Below, one piece after another: positions 46,421 through 56,472 of a stretch of 64,000 bases of DNA. The translations under genes and the position numbers were made by a program. The notes beneath the pieces are model-generated. The model saw only the letters and a list, made by a program, of their open reading frames with translations. It had not been told where the DNA came from and ran no database searches. The first letter of the stretch is position 1. Each line of letters opens with the position of its first letter. This DNA comes from Uliginosibacterium aquaticum (GTDB lineage: Bacteria > Pseudomonadota > Gammaproteobacteria > Burkholderiales > Rhodocyclaceae): assembly GCF_012972705.2 (NCBI RefSeq), contig NZ_JABCSC020000006.1, positions 1 through 64,000 on the forward strand. The letters run 5' to 3'.

Positions 46421-47119
46421 ATGCACGCCTACCTTGAAGAAGCCATTACCCGGCTCGAAGCCAGTTTTGTTGATCAGCGCCTCAGCGAAGAAGAGCGACG
46501 CGGCCTGACTGAAGTGCTGCGAGAGGTACGGCCACTCGAAGAGAATCTGCGCCATGTGCGCAAGCTCGCGTTTGCAATTGCCCGCCAGCATCTGGGCGAG
46601 GACGCTGCCGTGCAGGATATCTTGCGTTGGCTGGAGGGCGTGATGCGGGCGCTTGATTCCGCGCGCCCGGCCCCTGCTAGCGCCAGCCACGCGGTTTTCT
46701 TCAGCCCGGGCCAGGACTGCCTGAACGCCATCCTGCAACGCCTGCGTCAGGCTGCCAGGCAGATCGACATCTGCGTGTTCACGATCTCGGACGACCGGAT
46801 CAGCGACGAGATCCACGCAGCACATCGGCGTGGCGTACGTATCCGCCTGATTACCGACAACGAAAAGGAAGACGATGTCGGCAGTGACATCGCCGCCTTG
46901 CGGCAGTCCGGCATTCCGGTCCGCGTCGATCGCAGCACCGCCCACATGCATCACAAGTTCGCGCTGCTCGATCAGAGCTACCTCCTCAACGGTAGTTACA
47001 ACTGGACGCGCAGTGCCGCGCACAGCAATGAGGAAAACCTCGTCGTGAGCAAGGATGCGGCGCTCGTGGCGGCCTTCTCCACCCAGTTCGAACAGCTCTG
47101 GAGTGCTTTGGGCAGCTGA
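46421..47119 (+). CDS. Phospholipase-D-like (single HKD) nuclease-type protein
   Basis: 232 residues. A helical N-terminal domain (about 1-80) precedes one PLD domain with H177-x-K179-x4-D184 and the trailing GSYNWTRSA motif, as in Nuc/PLD6-type enzymes that dimerise to form one active site. Family members cleave nucleic acids or phospholipids. It is the last gene of the cluster, 8 bp after the CorA-like gene. A nuclease at the end of a flotillin/PspA/ATPase set is unusual for a housekeeping pathway. Confidence 0.85.
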   Translation: MHAYLEEAITRLEASFVDQRLSEEERRGLTEVLREVRPLEENLRHVRKLAFAIARQHLGEDAAVQDILRWLEGVMRALDSARPAPASASHAVFFSPGQDCLNAILQRLRQAARQIDICVFTISDDRISDEIHAAHRRGVRIRLITDNEKEDDVGSDIAALRQSGIPVRVDRSTAHMHHKFALLDQSYLLNGSYNWTRSAAHSNEENLVVSKDAALVAAFSTQFEQLWSALGS

Positions 47120-47223
47120 AGTCTGCCCGTGCCGGCCTTCCGGGTAGTCTGCGGCGGCGCCTCTTCATTTCGGGTCTGGCCCGCCGTCAAGAAAGAGACT
47201 CTGTTTCTCTTTGCGGAATCATC

Positions 47224-48003
47224 ATGCATCCCATCCCGAGGTATTTCGTTCTTGCAGGGTTGAGCCTCTTTGCGCTGACGGCCGCCGCGCAGGAATCCCT
47301 GCGGCTGTGTCACAACCAGGACGAATCCTTCCCCTGGCTCCTCAAGCGTACGCCCGGAGTCAGCCAGATCATGGCCACCGAAGCGGCCAAGGCGCTGAAG
47401 ATCAAGCTGGTTCTGCTGCCGATGCCGGGCGCCGGCTGTGTCGAGGCGGTGCAACAAGGCCGCGTGGATGGCGCGATCAGCATTGCCTTTCTGCCGGAAC
47501 GGCTGACCAGCATGGTGTATCCGGGCCCGGCCAGCGGACCCGCCGATGTCCAGCAGCGCATGTACAACAACAGTGTCAGCCTGTTTCATCGCAAGCAGGA
47601 CAAGCTGCTCTGGGACGGCAAGAAACTTCAGGTGAGCGGGGTGGTCGGTGTCCGGCGCGGCAATTTTGCGGCTCAAAGCCTGCAGGCCATGGGGATCAAA
47701 GTGGATAGCACGTCCACGTCCTATGTGGACCTCTTCAAGCGCCTGGAGCGTGGCGAGATTGCAGCCGCTGTCATCGAGACTATCGACGGCAGCGAAATGC
47801 TTCGCCATACCATCAGCCTGCGCAGCCTGATTGAAATGCACCCGCAGCCCTTTGAGCGTGAGGCTTTTTACACTGTTTTTTCAAAGGTTTGCGCGAGTCG
47901 CAAACCTCAGGTCGTGAAGGACTTCTGGAAGCAGATTCAGCAACTACGGACTTCTCCGGAATTCGCCGGAAAAGTTCAGTACCTGGTGCGCAATCTGGAT
48001 TGA
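47224..48003 (+). CDS. Periplasmic solute-binding protein, family 3 type
   Basis: 259 residues with a signal peptide (about 1-22, TAAAQ). The fold pattern of amino-acid-type binding proteins is present (LRLCHNQDESFPWL, AALKIKLVLLPMPGAGCVEAVQQGRVDGAISI, GVVGVRRGNFA). No permease or ATPase is adjacent, so it is an orphan, possibly a sensor-type binding protein. It begins 104 bp after the nuclease gene and is probably a separate unit. Confidence 0.82.
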   Translation: MHPIPRYFVLAGLSLFALTAAAQESLRLCHNQDESFPWLLKRTPGVSQIMATEAAKALKIKLVLLPMPGAGCVEAVQQGRVDGAISIAFLPERLTSMVYPGPASGPADVQQRMYNNSVSLFHRKQDKLLWDGKKLQVSGVVGVRRGNFAAQSLQAMGIKVDSTSTSYVDLFKRLERGEIAAAVIETIDGSEMLRHTISLRSLIEMHPQPFEREAFYTVFSKVCASRKPQVVKDFWKQIQQLRTSPEFAGKVQYLVRNLD

Positions 48004-48033
48004 GCGCTCACCTGGCTCGCGGATAACAGCCCT

Positions 48034-48645
48034 TCAACGCAATGCGGAGCTGGCCAGCTTGGCGGCCAGGGCCAGCAGCACCGCGCCGATACAGCGTTCG
48101 AACCAGACCATGCGGTGGCGCAGCCAATTCAGCACCTGAGGTGAGGAGAACAGGCTCGCGACCAGCCCGAACCAGAGCAGGGATTCACCCACAAGCAGGA
48201 CGCCGATCAGAGCGGTTTCGGTGTGCCCCAGCTCTGGCGTCAGCACCTGCGAGAGGATGGAGCCGAAATAGAGCATGGCTTTCGGATTCAACAGGTTGGT
48301 CAGGAAGCCGGTCACGAAGGCACGGCCGCCGGCTTGTGCGGCCTGAGCCTCGGGCAGCGCACCACGTGAGCGCAGGCATTGCACGCCCAGCCAGCCCAGA
48401 TAAAGCGCCCCGACGATGGCCAGCAGACGGGAGAGTCCCGGCAGCGCCGCCAGCACCAGCGACAAGCCCAGCGCACAGATCAGGACATACACGCCGATGG
48501 CGCTGGCTACGCCGGCTGCGGCCCATAGCCCCGTCTGCCGTCCCGAGACGATCGAAAGACGCGTGACCACCGCGAAGTCCGGTCCCGGTGAAATCAGCGC
48601 CAGCGCGTGGATGCTCAGGACGAACAGCAGGGAGTCGAGGGACAT
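48034..48645 (-). CDS. LysE/RhtB-family amino-acid exporter
   Basis: 203 residues with six hydrophobic segments. The N-terminal SPGPDFAVVTRLSIVSGRQTG and the NLLNPKAMLYFGSILSQ segment are diagnostic for LysE/RhtB exporters, which expel lysine, threonine or homoserine lactone type compounds. It is convergent with the orphan binding-protein gene. Confidence 0.92.
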   Translation of the reverse strand: MSLDSLLFVLSIHALALISPGPDFAVVTRLSIVSGRQTGLWAAAGVASAIGVYVLICALGLSLVLAALPGLSRLLAIVGALYLGWLGVQCLRSRGALPEAQAAQAGGRAFVTGFLTNLLNPKAMLYFGSILSQVLTPELGHTETALIGVLLVGESLLWFGLVASLFSSPQVLNWLRHRMVWFERCIGAVLLALAAKLASSALR

Positions 48646-48772
48646 GGAGAGTTTTCTTGAAATGCGAGGGCTTGCCGAATGCTACGCCGTCTCTCTCAGG
48701 TGCGGATGGCCCCCGGCAATTTCAATCCTCTATCGGCTGTCTTTGTGGCGGATTGCACTGTTCCGTGTCGTC

Positions 48773-49279
48773 CTACACGGTTGCTGTGGAGGATGGCGGG
48801 AAAAGCCGGCTGACCCCGTAGGTGCAGGCTGCAATGGTGGCGAGAAATCCGGCCAGAAACCACGGGAAAGCGAGCACTCCGTAGGCCAAGGGCTTGGCGA
48901 CACCGAGGAAGCTGCCGTAGAGCAGGCTGCCCGCAGAAATCCCGAACATCAGCTTGCGGCGCAGCGCCGAAGCCGTCTGGATGGTTTTCCTGATTCCCCA
49001 TGAGTTCAAGCCCCACAGCAGCACGAGGCTCACCTTGGTCCACAGCTTGGGATTGTTCAGGTATTCGCTCAGCCCGTTCAGGTAGATGCCGACGCCGATC
49101 AGGATGGCGCCCGAAATCCACAGATGAGCTTCGCCCCAGTTGAAGACATACCGCCAGACGGGGTGGCTGCTTTCCTCGCCACGCAAGACGCGGGCGAAGT
49201 GGAAAATCGCCATCATGGCCGCCACGGTCGCCATGAGGTGGTAGAAGGCCGCAAGCGCGACGATGAATTTTGCAGTCAT
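48773..49279 (-). CDS. Small integral membrane protein of unknown function
   Basis: 168 residues from the ATG at 49279. Four to five hydrophobic segments, with a conserved-looking RYVFNWGEAHLWISGAILIGVGIYL in the second span pair. I do not recognise the family. A Fur-like site lies about 180 bp upstream on the same strand. Confidence 0.7.
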   Translation of the reverse strand: MTAKFIVALAAFYHLMATVAAMMAIFHFARVLRGEESSHPVWRYVFNWGEAHLWISGAILIGVGIYLNGLSEYLNNPKLWTKVSLVLLWGLNSWGIRKTIQTASALRRKLMFGISAGSLLYGSFLGVAKPLAYGVLAFPWFLAGFLATIAACTYGVSRLFPPSSTATV

Positions 49280-49794
49280 TTTCAGGCCATCAATATCAGG
49301 GGCTTGTCGGGTGTTGTCGGCCCGCAGTGAGGCCGACGCGATGGATCGTGTTCTCGGGGGCCCAGTTGCGGGAGCCAGCCGGAATCGGCCGGCGCAAGGC
49401 AGATCAGGACGCCGCGCACACCAATGCCTCCCCCAAGGAAAGAACAGGACTCCGTAAATGATAATGATTCCTGATTGGAGTTCATTTACGTATATCAATA
49501 AAGCCGGCCTGCGCGGAGCGAAACGCTCTGCCTGAACCTGCCGTCCTCCGCTCGTGCGTCAAATCGCGCCGGAGTAACGCGGCAGGAATCCGCCCGGTGC
49601 GCAGCGCTGCAGTTCTGATCCGCTGCGTTGGTGAGCGGCGCGACCAATCCCCGTCTCGCCTGAGTGTGCGGGCTTCAAGCCGTGTGCTTCGCGGAGTGAT
49701 GTCCCAAGAGGGCGCGTGCGTGCTGGCGCGTGATGACATTCGCTAGCATCGATGGCTTCAACCCTTGCTGCCACTGGCGCCGAAAGGACACCGC
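49280..49794. other. Gene-free region with a Fur-like site
   Basis: About 515 bp between the divergent membrane-protein and lipoprotein genes. A Fur-like element lies near 49459. Apart from AAAGGA before the lipoprotein start I see nothing else definable. Confidence 0.5.
49459..49473. promoter_or_regulatory. Fur-like half-strong site
   Basis: TGATAATGATTCCTG: the first seven bases equal the Fur arm TGATAAT, the second arm is poor (3 of 7). It could regulate the minus-strand membrane-protein gene. Confidence 0.35.
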
Positions 49795-50559
49795 ATGATG
49801 GGTCGTATGCCGCCTCCGCCATGTACCACGGCTTTGCTATCGCATCTGGGGGCATTCTTGTGTGGCGTACTGGGGCTGGTACTGAGTGCCTGCGGCAGCC
49901 CTCCGGCGCCGCCTCAGCAAGCCGGCGTGCAAATGCACAAGGGTCCGATCTTCAACGAGGCGTTCACGGATGGTTTCATGATTGCCGTGGATGAGCAGCG
50001 CTATCAGTTCCGCCCTCAGCTCATTGGCGAAATCCGCCTTGAAAGCGGCCAGCTCGTGGCCTGCGATCCGTTGGTCAGTTGCGATCTCCCCTTTACTCAA
50101 GCCGTGCCCGCCGGGCGTTTCCCACTTCAACTGGCGATTGCCCGCAATGGGGAAGATGAGCGGATCGGTTTCGCCCGAATCGTCTTTGCCCCGGGGCGGA
50201 TCGAGGCCTGGGAGCTGGCGCTCACCGCCGGCCAGGATCGCGCCAGCCTCAAGCCGGGCGAATTCTTCGGTTATGGCGTGGACAGCGGAACCGGCGCATT
50301 CATGGATCTGGCCGCCTTGCGCGAATTCGAAGCGCGGCGCCAGCGTGAGGGAGAGGAATTCGACGATGCTTTGTTCGAAGAGCTCGACAAGCATTACCAG
50401 CACACGCGCAGCTGGCACCTGCTTGAAACCGCCAAGGGAACCGTGGCCATGTTCTCCAGTGGCTATGGCGATGGTGTGTATTCCACCTGGTTCGGTTACG
50501 ACAGTCGCGGCAAGCTGATCGCTGCGATCACCGATTTTGGTCTGGTGCCCTGGGAGTGA
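49795..50559 (+). CDS. DUF4241-family lipoprotein
   Basis: 254 residues from the ATG at 49795, which has AAAGGA 8 nt upstream. A signal sequence ends in the lipobox LSAC. The mature part matches DUF4241: AGRFPLQLAIARNGEDERIG, WELALTAGQD, FFGYGVDSGTGAFMD and the final MFSSGYGDGVYSTWFGYD. DUF4241 has no established activity. A lipid-anchored form suggests an envelope role. A strong terminator follows, shared with groEL on the other strand. Confidence 0.82.
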   Translation: MMGRMPPPPCTTALLSHLGAFLCGVLGLVLSACGSPPAPPQQAGVQMHKGPIFNEAFTDGFMIAVDEQRYQFRPQLIGEIRLESGQLVACDPLVSCDLPFTQAVPAGRFPLQLAIARNGEDERIGFARIVFAPGRIEAWELALTAGQDRASLKPGEFFGYGVDSGTGAFMDLAALREFEARRQREGEEFDDALFEELDKHYQHTRSWHLLETAKGTVAMFSSGYGDGVYSTWFGYDSRGKLIAAITDFGLVPWE

Positions 50560-50609
50560 GGGCTGGCAGGGCGTCGGCAGTTGCCTTAAAGGACCAAATG
50601 ACTAGCTTC

Positions 50610-50646
50610 AAAAGCAAAACCCCGCGTGATGCGGGGTTTTGCTTTT
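50610..50646. terminator. Strong bidirectional terminator between DUF4241 and groEL
   Basis: A perfect 16-bp stem (50610-50625 with 50631-50646, loop GTGAT) with A/T-rich outer pairs gives T-runs on both strands. It lies 51 bp after the lipoprotein gene and 130 bp past the groEL stop. Confidence 0.9.
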
Positions 50647-50776
50647 GTAGTGCAGTGCGCTTGGGGCGCGGTTTCGCAAGCAATGGGCGCCAGGGCTAGG
50701 CGCCCGCCGCGCAGACAGTACATTTAGTACGGCAAGCGGCGGGCAACGACGCCATGGCGCGCAGTGCGCAGCGAAA

Positions 50777-52420
<1,644 letters not shown>

Positions 52421-52522
52421 TTATAGCTCCAGTGATATTCAGAAAATTCGTGGAATGAAAGGAGGTGCGCTGCGCGAGCGGAGCCTTCAGCCCGACCCGC
52501 ATTCGTTGCGCGAGACCAGTCC

Positions 52523-52810
52523 TTACTCGATGACGCCGAAGATGTCTTCTTCGCGCATCACCAGCAGTTCTTCGCCGTCGACCTTGACGGTCTGGCCGCT
52601 GTACTTGCCGAAGATGACCTTGTCGCCAGCCTTCAGTTGCAGGGCGCGCACGGAGCCGTCATCCAGCAGCTTGCCGGTGCCCACGGACACCACTTCACCC
52701 ATGTCGGGCTTTTCAACGGCAGAGCTGGCCAGAACGATGCCGGAAGAAGTCTTTTCTTCGGCTTCAACGCGCTTGACGACCACGCGGTCGTGCAGGGGAC
52801 GAATCTTCAT
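52523..52810 (-). CDS. groES: 10-kDa co-chaperonin GroES
   Basis: 95 residues from the ATG at 52810, with AGGAG 6 nt upstream; a GTG at 52816 in the same frame is not needed. [14 protein letters not shown], the mobile-loop region [14 protein letters not shown] and [21 protein letters not shown] are typical. It caps GroEL. First gene of the heat-shock operon. Confidence 0.99.
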   Translation of the reverse strand: MKIRPLHDRVVVKRVEAEEKTSSGIVLASSAVEKPDMGEVVSVGTGKLLDDGSVRALQLKAGDKVIFGKYSGQTVKVDGEELLVMREEDIFGVIE

Positions 52811-52902
52811 ATCCACTCCTGTTAAGGGTTTGATTTAAAAAATCTTGGGTGCATGGCACCCGGGGGAACCCGGGGAGGGCCGGGGCGGCTGACGCCGCGC
52901 TG

Positions 52903-52929
52903 TTAGCACTCTCCCCTGACGAGTGCTAA
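52903..52929 (-). promoter_or_regulatory. CIRCE element (HrcA operator)
   Basis: TTAGCACTC-N9-GAGTGCTAA is a perfect CIRCE inverted repeat, the operator of the HrcA repressor. It sits just downstream of the -10 box and 93 bp upstream of groES. Confidence 0.97.
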
Positions 52930-52958
52930 TGATAGGGGCGGGGTGGGGCGGTTTCAAG
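52930..52958 (-). promoter_or_regulatory. groESL promoter (RpoH-like, also sigma-70 compatible)
   Basis: On the minus strand CTTGAAA (52952-52958) is followed at 13 bp by CCCCTATCA (52930-52938), fitting the RpoH pattern CTTGAAA/CCCCATnT. The same bases can be read as TTGAAA-17 bp-TATCAT for sigma-70. Confidence 0.8.
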
Positions 52959-53127
52959 GGACGACCGTGAACTATTTTTGTTACGCACCAACGGCTTGGG
53001 TAAGCCAAGGCGGCCCAAAGCCGCTGGCAGAGGGGCTGCTGACAAGCCTCTGCAGGGGGGGCGATGCCTTACGGCGCCTTCTGTGCAGACACCGACGGAG
53101 GTTTGCAGGTACTCGTTCCGAGCGGGC

Positions 53128-53991
53128 TCAGTCTGCGTGTTCGGCCTTGTGTCCGCGCCACACAGCGGGGTGGGTACTGATCAGGCTGGCGACGATGATC
53201 ATGGCGATGCCCAGGGTGGAGAGCAGGGAAATCCGGTCTCCCCACAGCAGCGCGCCGTAGAGGCTGGAGAAGATCACCGTCGAATAGCCTACGCTGGCCG
53301 TGACGATGGCCCGCCCGCGCCCGAAGGCCCGGCTCAGCGTGAGCTGGCCGAGGCCGCCGCACAGTCCGACAGCGATCAGGTAGCCCCACTCAAGCTCACT
53401 TGCCTGCGCGGCGGAAGAGGAGAGCCACAACGCCAGCGGCAGGGCCAGCAAGGCCGTGGTCAGGGAAAAGATGCACACGGTGCGCCATTCAGGCTCGCCG
53501 GCACGCCCCAACTCGCGCAGGTTAAGTTGCGCCACACAGGTCAGAAAGGCTGACGCCAGGCCATAGGCCGCGCCTACCCACTGCTCCTGGGCAAAGCTTG
53601 GCTGCAGCACCAGGATCACACCGGCAAAACCCAGCGCCAGCGCGCCAAACACCGCGCGCGGCGGCGGCTGGCGGAAAGACAGGATGCCCGCGAGAAACAG
53701 CGCCGAGGTGTTGTTAAGCGTGACCGCCGTGGCCAGCGGCAGGTGCGTGATCGCCAGGAAGTACAGCAGCATCGACAGGGTGCCGGCGGTGGAGCGATAC
53801 AGGTGGCTCTTCCAGTGCGCCGAGTACAGCGAGCGCTGCTGCCACAGCACCCACAGGCCCAGGATCAGGGCCGGCACCAGACCACGCACACCCACGATCT
53901 GGCCGATATTGAAGTGGCCGCCAACGGATTTCACGCAGGCGCCCATGGTGGCAAACAGAAAGCAGGTCAGCAGCATCCACAGCGCGTTCAT
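53128..53991 (-). CDS. EamA-family (DMT) transporter
   Basis: 287 residues with ten hydrophobic segments in two EamA repeats. The first ends in LNNTSALFLAGILSFRQPP and the second in YSTVIFSSLYGALLWGD. Such permeases export amino acids or nucleotide-like metabolites. It is a single gene; the ligand is not predictable. Confidence 0.88.
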   Translation of the reverse strand: MNALWMLLTCFLFATMGACVKSVGGHFNIGQIVGVRGLVPALILGLWVLWQQRSLYSAHWKSHLYRSTAGTLSMLLYFLAITHLPLATAVTLNNTSALFLAGILSFRQPPPRAVFGALALGFAGVILVLQPSFAQEQWVGAAYGLASAFLTCVAQLNLRELGRAGEPEWRTVCIFSLTTALLALPLALWLSSSAAQASELEWGYLIAVGLCGGLGQLTLSRAFGRGRAIVTASVGYSTVIFSSLYGALLWGDRISLLSTLGIAMIIVASLISTHPAVWRGHKAEHAD

Positions 53992-54056
53992 CTCGGCAAC
54001 CCCTGAAAAGAGGCGCCATTTTTCGTCAGAAGACGTCGTATGACAAGGGCGAGGTT

Positions 54057-54812
54057 TCAGCCCGCATTCTGTCTGTCGCTCTCCTCGCTTGCCAGCCGCA
54101 GTCGTTCGCGGCTATTGGAGAGGTGCAGGCGCATGCCGGCGCGGGCGTTTTCAGGATCACGACGGGCAATCGCTTCGAGAATGTTCATATGTTCTTCATT
54201 GGAGCGGCGCAGATAGTTCTGGCCTGGCGCCGAGGAAAACACCGAGGTATCCAGCCGCGTGCGCGGAATGGTGTTTGTGCCGAGCTGTCGGTAGAAATTC
54301 TCGAAATACGGATTGCCGGTGGCCTGGGCAACGAGCAGGTGGAACTTGAAATCTGCGTCGACCGAGCTACCGCCTTTGCTGAGCTCGTCGTCGAATTCGC
54401 GCAGTGCCTGGCGCATCGCCTCTACCTGCTCATCTGTGCGGCGCATGGCGGCGAGGCCAGCCGCCTCGGTTTCCACACTGATGCGCAGCTCCAGCATGGC
54501 CAGCAGTTCGCGGATGGTCATGACCGTGGCGCTGTCCATGCGCAAGGGCGAGGCTGTCGCCTGAGCTAGCACGAAGGTGCCGACGCCGTGGCGCGTCTCG
54601 ACCAGCCCGGCAGCCTGCAGGCGCGACATGGTTTCGCGCACCACAGTGCGGCTCACGCCATGTTCGGCCATCACTTCGGGTTCGGTCGGCAACTTGGCAC
54701 CGGCCCGATAGACACCGCTGCGGATCTTGCCCGCCAGGTCGTTCATGACTGTTTCGACCAGGCTGGGACCGCGTTTGCGGGTTGGCTGCAGCGAGCCGTC
54801 TGCTTGGTTCAT
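54057..54812 (-). CDS. GntR/FadR-family regulator with FCD domain (sugar-diacid cluster)
   Basis: 251 residues: an N-terminal winged helix (about 18-85, LPTEPEVMAEHGVSRTVVRETMSRLQAAGLV) and a C-terminal FCD domain with the metal/ligand residues in DADFKFHLLVAQATGNP and MRLHLSNSRERL. It is divergent from the diacid permease gene, so it probably represses the glucarate/galactarate cluster and is released by a diacid intermediate. A related regulator flanks the other end of the cluster. Confidence 0.9.
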   Translation of the reverse strand: MNQADGSLQPTRKRGPSLVETVMNDLAGKIRSGVYRAGAKLPTEPEVMAEHGVSRTVVRETMSRLQAAGLVETRHGVGTFVLAQATASPLRMDSATVMTIRELLAMLELRISVETEAAGLAAMRRTDEQVEAMRQALREFDDELSKGGSSVDADFKFHLLVAQATGNPYFENFYRQLGTNTIPRTRLDTSVFSSAPGQNYLRRSNEEHMNILEAIARRDPENARAGMRLHLSNSRERLRLASEESDRQNAG

Positions 54813-54872
54813 AGGGGTTTTCCGCAGTCAGAGATAACGCTTATAGGAAATGCTCATGCCGTCATTATACTG

Positions 54873-54943
54873 GCTGATAAGACGTACGACGACTGATGAC
54901 TTGGCGACGTCTGCATCCGAGTTTTATCAGCGATGACTTGGCG
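54873..54943. promoter_or_regulatory. Operator-like repeats between regulator and diacid permease
   Basis: GCTGATAAGAC (54873-54883) has an inverted copy GTTTTATCAGC (54921-54931) with one mismatch. A 12-bp direct repeat GATGACTTGGCG also occurs at 54895-54906 and 54932-54943. They fill the divergent intergenic space and are candidate GntR/FCD sites. Confidence 0.45.
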
Positions 54944-55009
54944 GTGTTCTGGCCTGCGGTGAACGAAAGGTTTGCTGACAGTCCGGGGCCGTTCACACAG
55001 GAGACAAAA

Positions 55010-56398
55010 GTGGATAGCACGCAAGAAACTTCAGCAAAACGCAGTGTCGGCAGGACGCGCTGGTTCATCCTCGCGATCCTCTTCATTGTGACCACCCTCA
55101 ATTATGCCGACCGCGCGACGATTTCGATCGCCGGGCCGGAAATCAAGAAGGCGCTCGGCCTGTCGCCGGTGGAGATGGGCTACATCTTCTCGGCCTTTGC
55201 CTGGTCCTACGTCCTTGCCCAGTTGCCTGGCGGCTGGCTGCTGGACCGCTTCGGTTCCAAGATCACCTATTTCTTCAGCATCTTCTTCTGGTCGCTGTTC
55301 ACCCTGCTCCAGGGCACGGTCGGCTTCGTGTCAGGAGGCTTGGCGGTTGCCTTGCTGTTCGCCTTGCGCCTGCTGGTCGGGGCTGCAGAAGCACCGTCCT
55401 TCCCGGGCAACAGCCGGATCACTTCGGCCTGGTTCCCGACCGAAGAGCGAGGTCTGGCGGCGGCCCTCTTCAACTCGGCGCAGTACTTCGCCACCGTGCT
55501 GTTTGCACCGATCATGGGCTGGATCGTGCATACCTATGGCTGGGAAAGCGTCTTCTACGTGATGGGCAGCCTCGGTATTGTGGTGGCCTTCGTGTGGATG
55601 AAGACGATCTACGGGCCGAAGAGCCATCCCAACGTCAGTGTCGAGGAGCTGGATTACATCGAGGCCGGCGGCGCACTGGTTGATCTCGACAGCGCCCATG
55701 CCGCTCCCAAGCAGGTGAACACCTGGGCCTGTATCAAGGAGCTGCTCAGTAACCGCATGCTGCTGGGCGTGTATATCGGCCAGTACTGCATCACCACCCT
55801 GACCTACTTCTTCCTGACTTGGTTCCCGGTGTATCTGGTGCAGGAACGCCACATGACCATCCTCAAGGCTGGTTTCGTGGCCTCGCTTCCGGCCGTGGCC
55901 GGCTTCCTTGGCGGCGTGCTCGGCGGTTTCATCTCCGACCGCCTGATCAAGGCCGGCTATTCCCTCTCCGTGGCACGCAAGACGCCGATCGTGATGGGCA
56001 TGCTGATGTCGATGAGCATGATTGCCTGTAACTACGTCGAGGCCGACATGGTCGTCGTCGCCATCATGTCGCTGGCCTTCTTCGGCAAGGGCGTGGGTGC
56101 ACTGGGCTGGGCGGTAGTGGCTGACACCTCGCCGAAGGAAGCGGGCGGTCTCTCCGGCGGCCTATTCAACACCTTTGGCAATACTGCCGGCATTACCACC
56201 CCGATCATCATCGGCTACATCGTACAGGGCACCGGTTCCTTCTCTGGCGCACTGGTCTTCGTGGGTGCCAATGCCGCGGTGGCGATCCTGAGCTATCTGC
56301 TGATCGTCGGCGAGATCAAGCGGGTGACCCTGAAGAAGTCCCTGCTGGGTGATCAGGCGAGCGCAACAGGCGCCCTGCCCGCAGCCGCCCGCAGCTGA
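55010..56398 (+). CDS. D-glucarate/D-galactarate MFS permease (GudP/GarP-like)
   Basis: 462 residues from a GTG at 55010, with AGGAG at ideal spacing; the in-frame ATG at 54896 lacks a site. Twelve membrane segments of the anion:cation symporter branch are evident ([39 protein letters not shown]), matching GudP/GarP-type diacid permeases. First gene of the catabolic operon, 75 bp before gudD. Confidence 0.9.
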   Translation: MDSTQETSAKRSVGRTRWFILAILFIVTTLNYADRATISIAGPEIKKALGLSPVEMGYIFSAFAWSYVLAQLPGGWLLDRFGSKITYFFSIFFWSLFTLLQGTVGFVSGGLAVALLFALRLLVGAAEAPSFPGNSRITSAWFPTEERGLAAALFNSAQYFATVLFAPIMGWIVHTYGWESVFYVMGSLGIVVAFVWMKTIYGPKSHPNVSVEELDYIEAGGALVDLDSAHAAPKQVNTWACIKELLSNRMLLGVYIGQYCITTLTYFFLTWFPVYLVQERHMTILKAGFVASLPAVAGFLGGVLGGFISDRLIKAGYSLSVARKTPIVMGMLMSMSMIACNYVEADMVVVAIMSLAFFGKGVGALGWAVVADTSPKEAGGLSGGLFNTFGNTAGITTPIIIGYIVQGTGSFSGALVFVGANAAVAILSYLLIVGEIKRVTLKKSLLGDQASATGALPAAARS

Positions 56399-56472
56399 AA
56401 TCACAAGACCTCCCTCTTGAGCCGCCCTCCATGCGGGGGCGGCCAAATCAAAACAGCATGGAAGCAATCATC

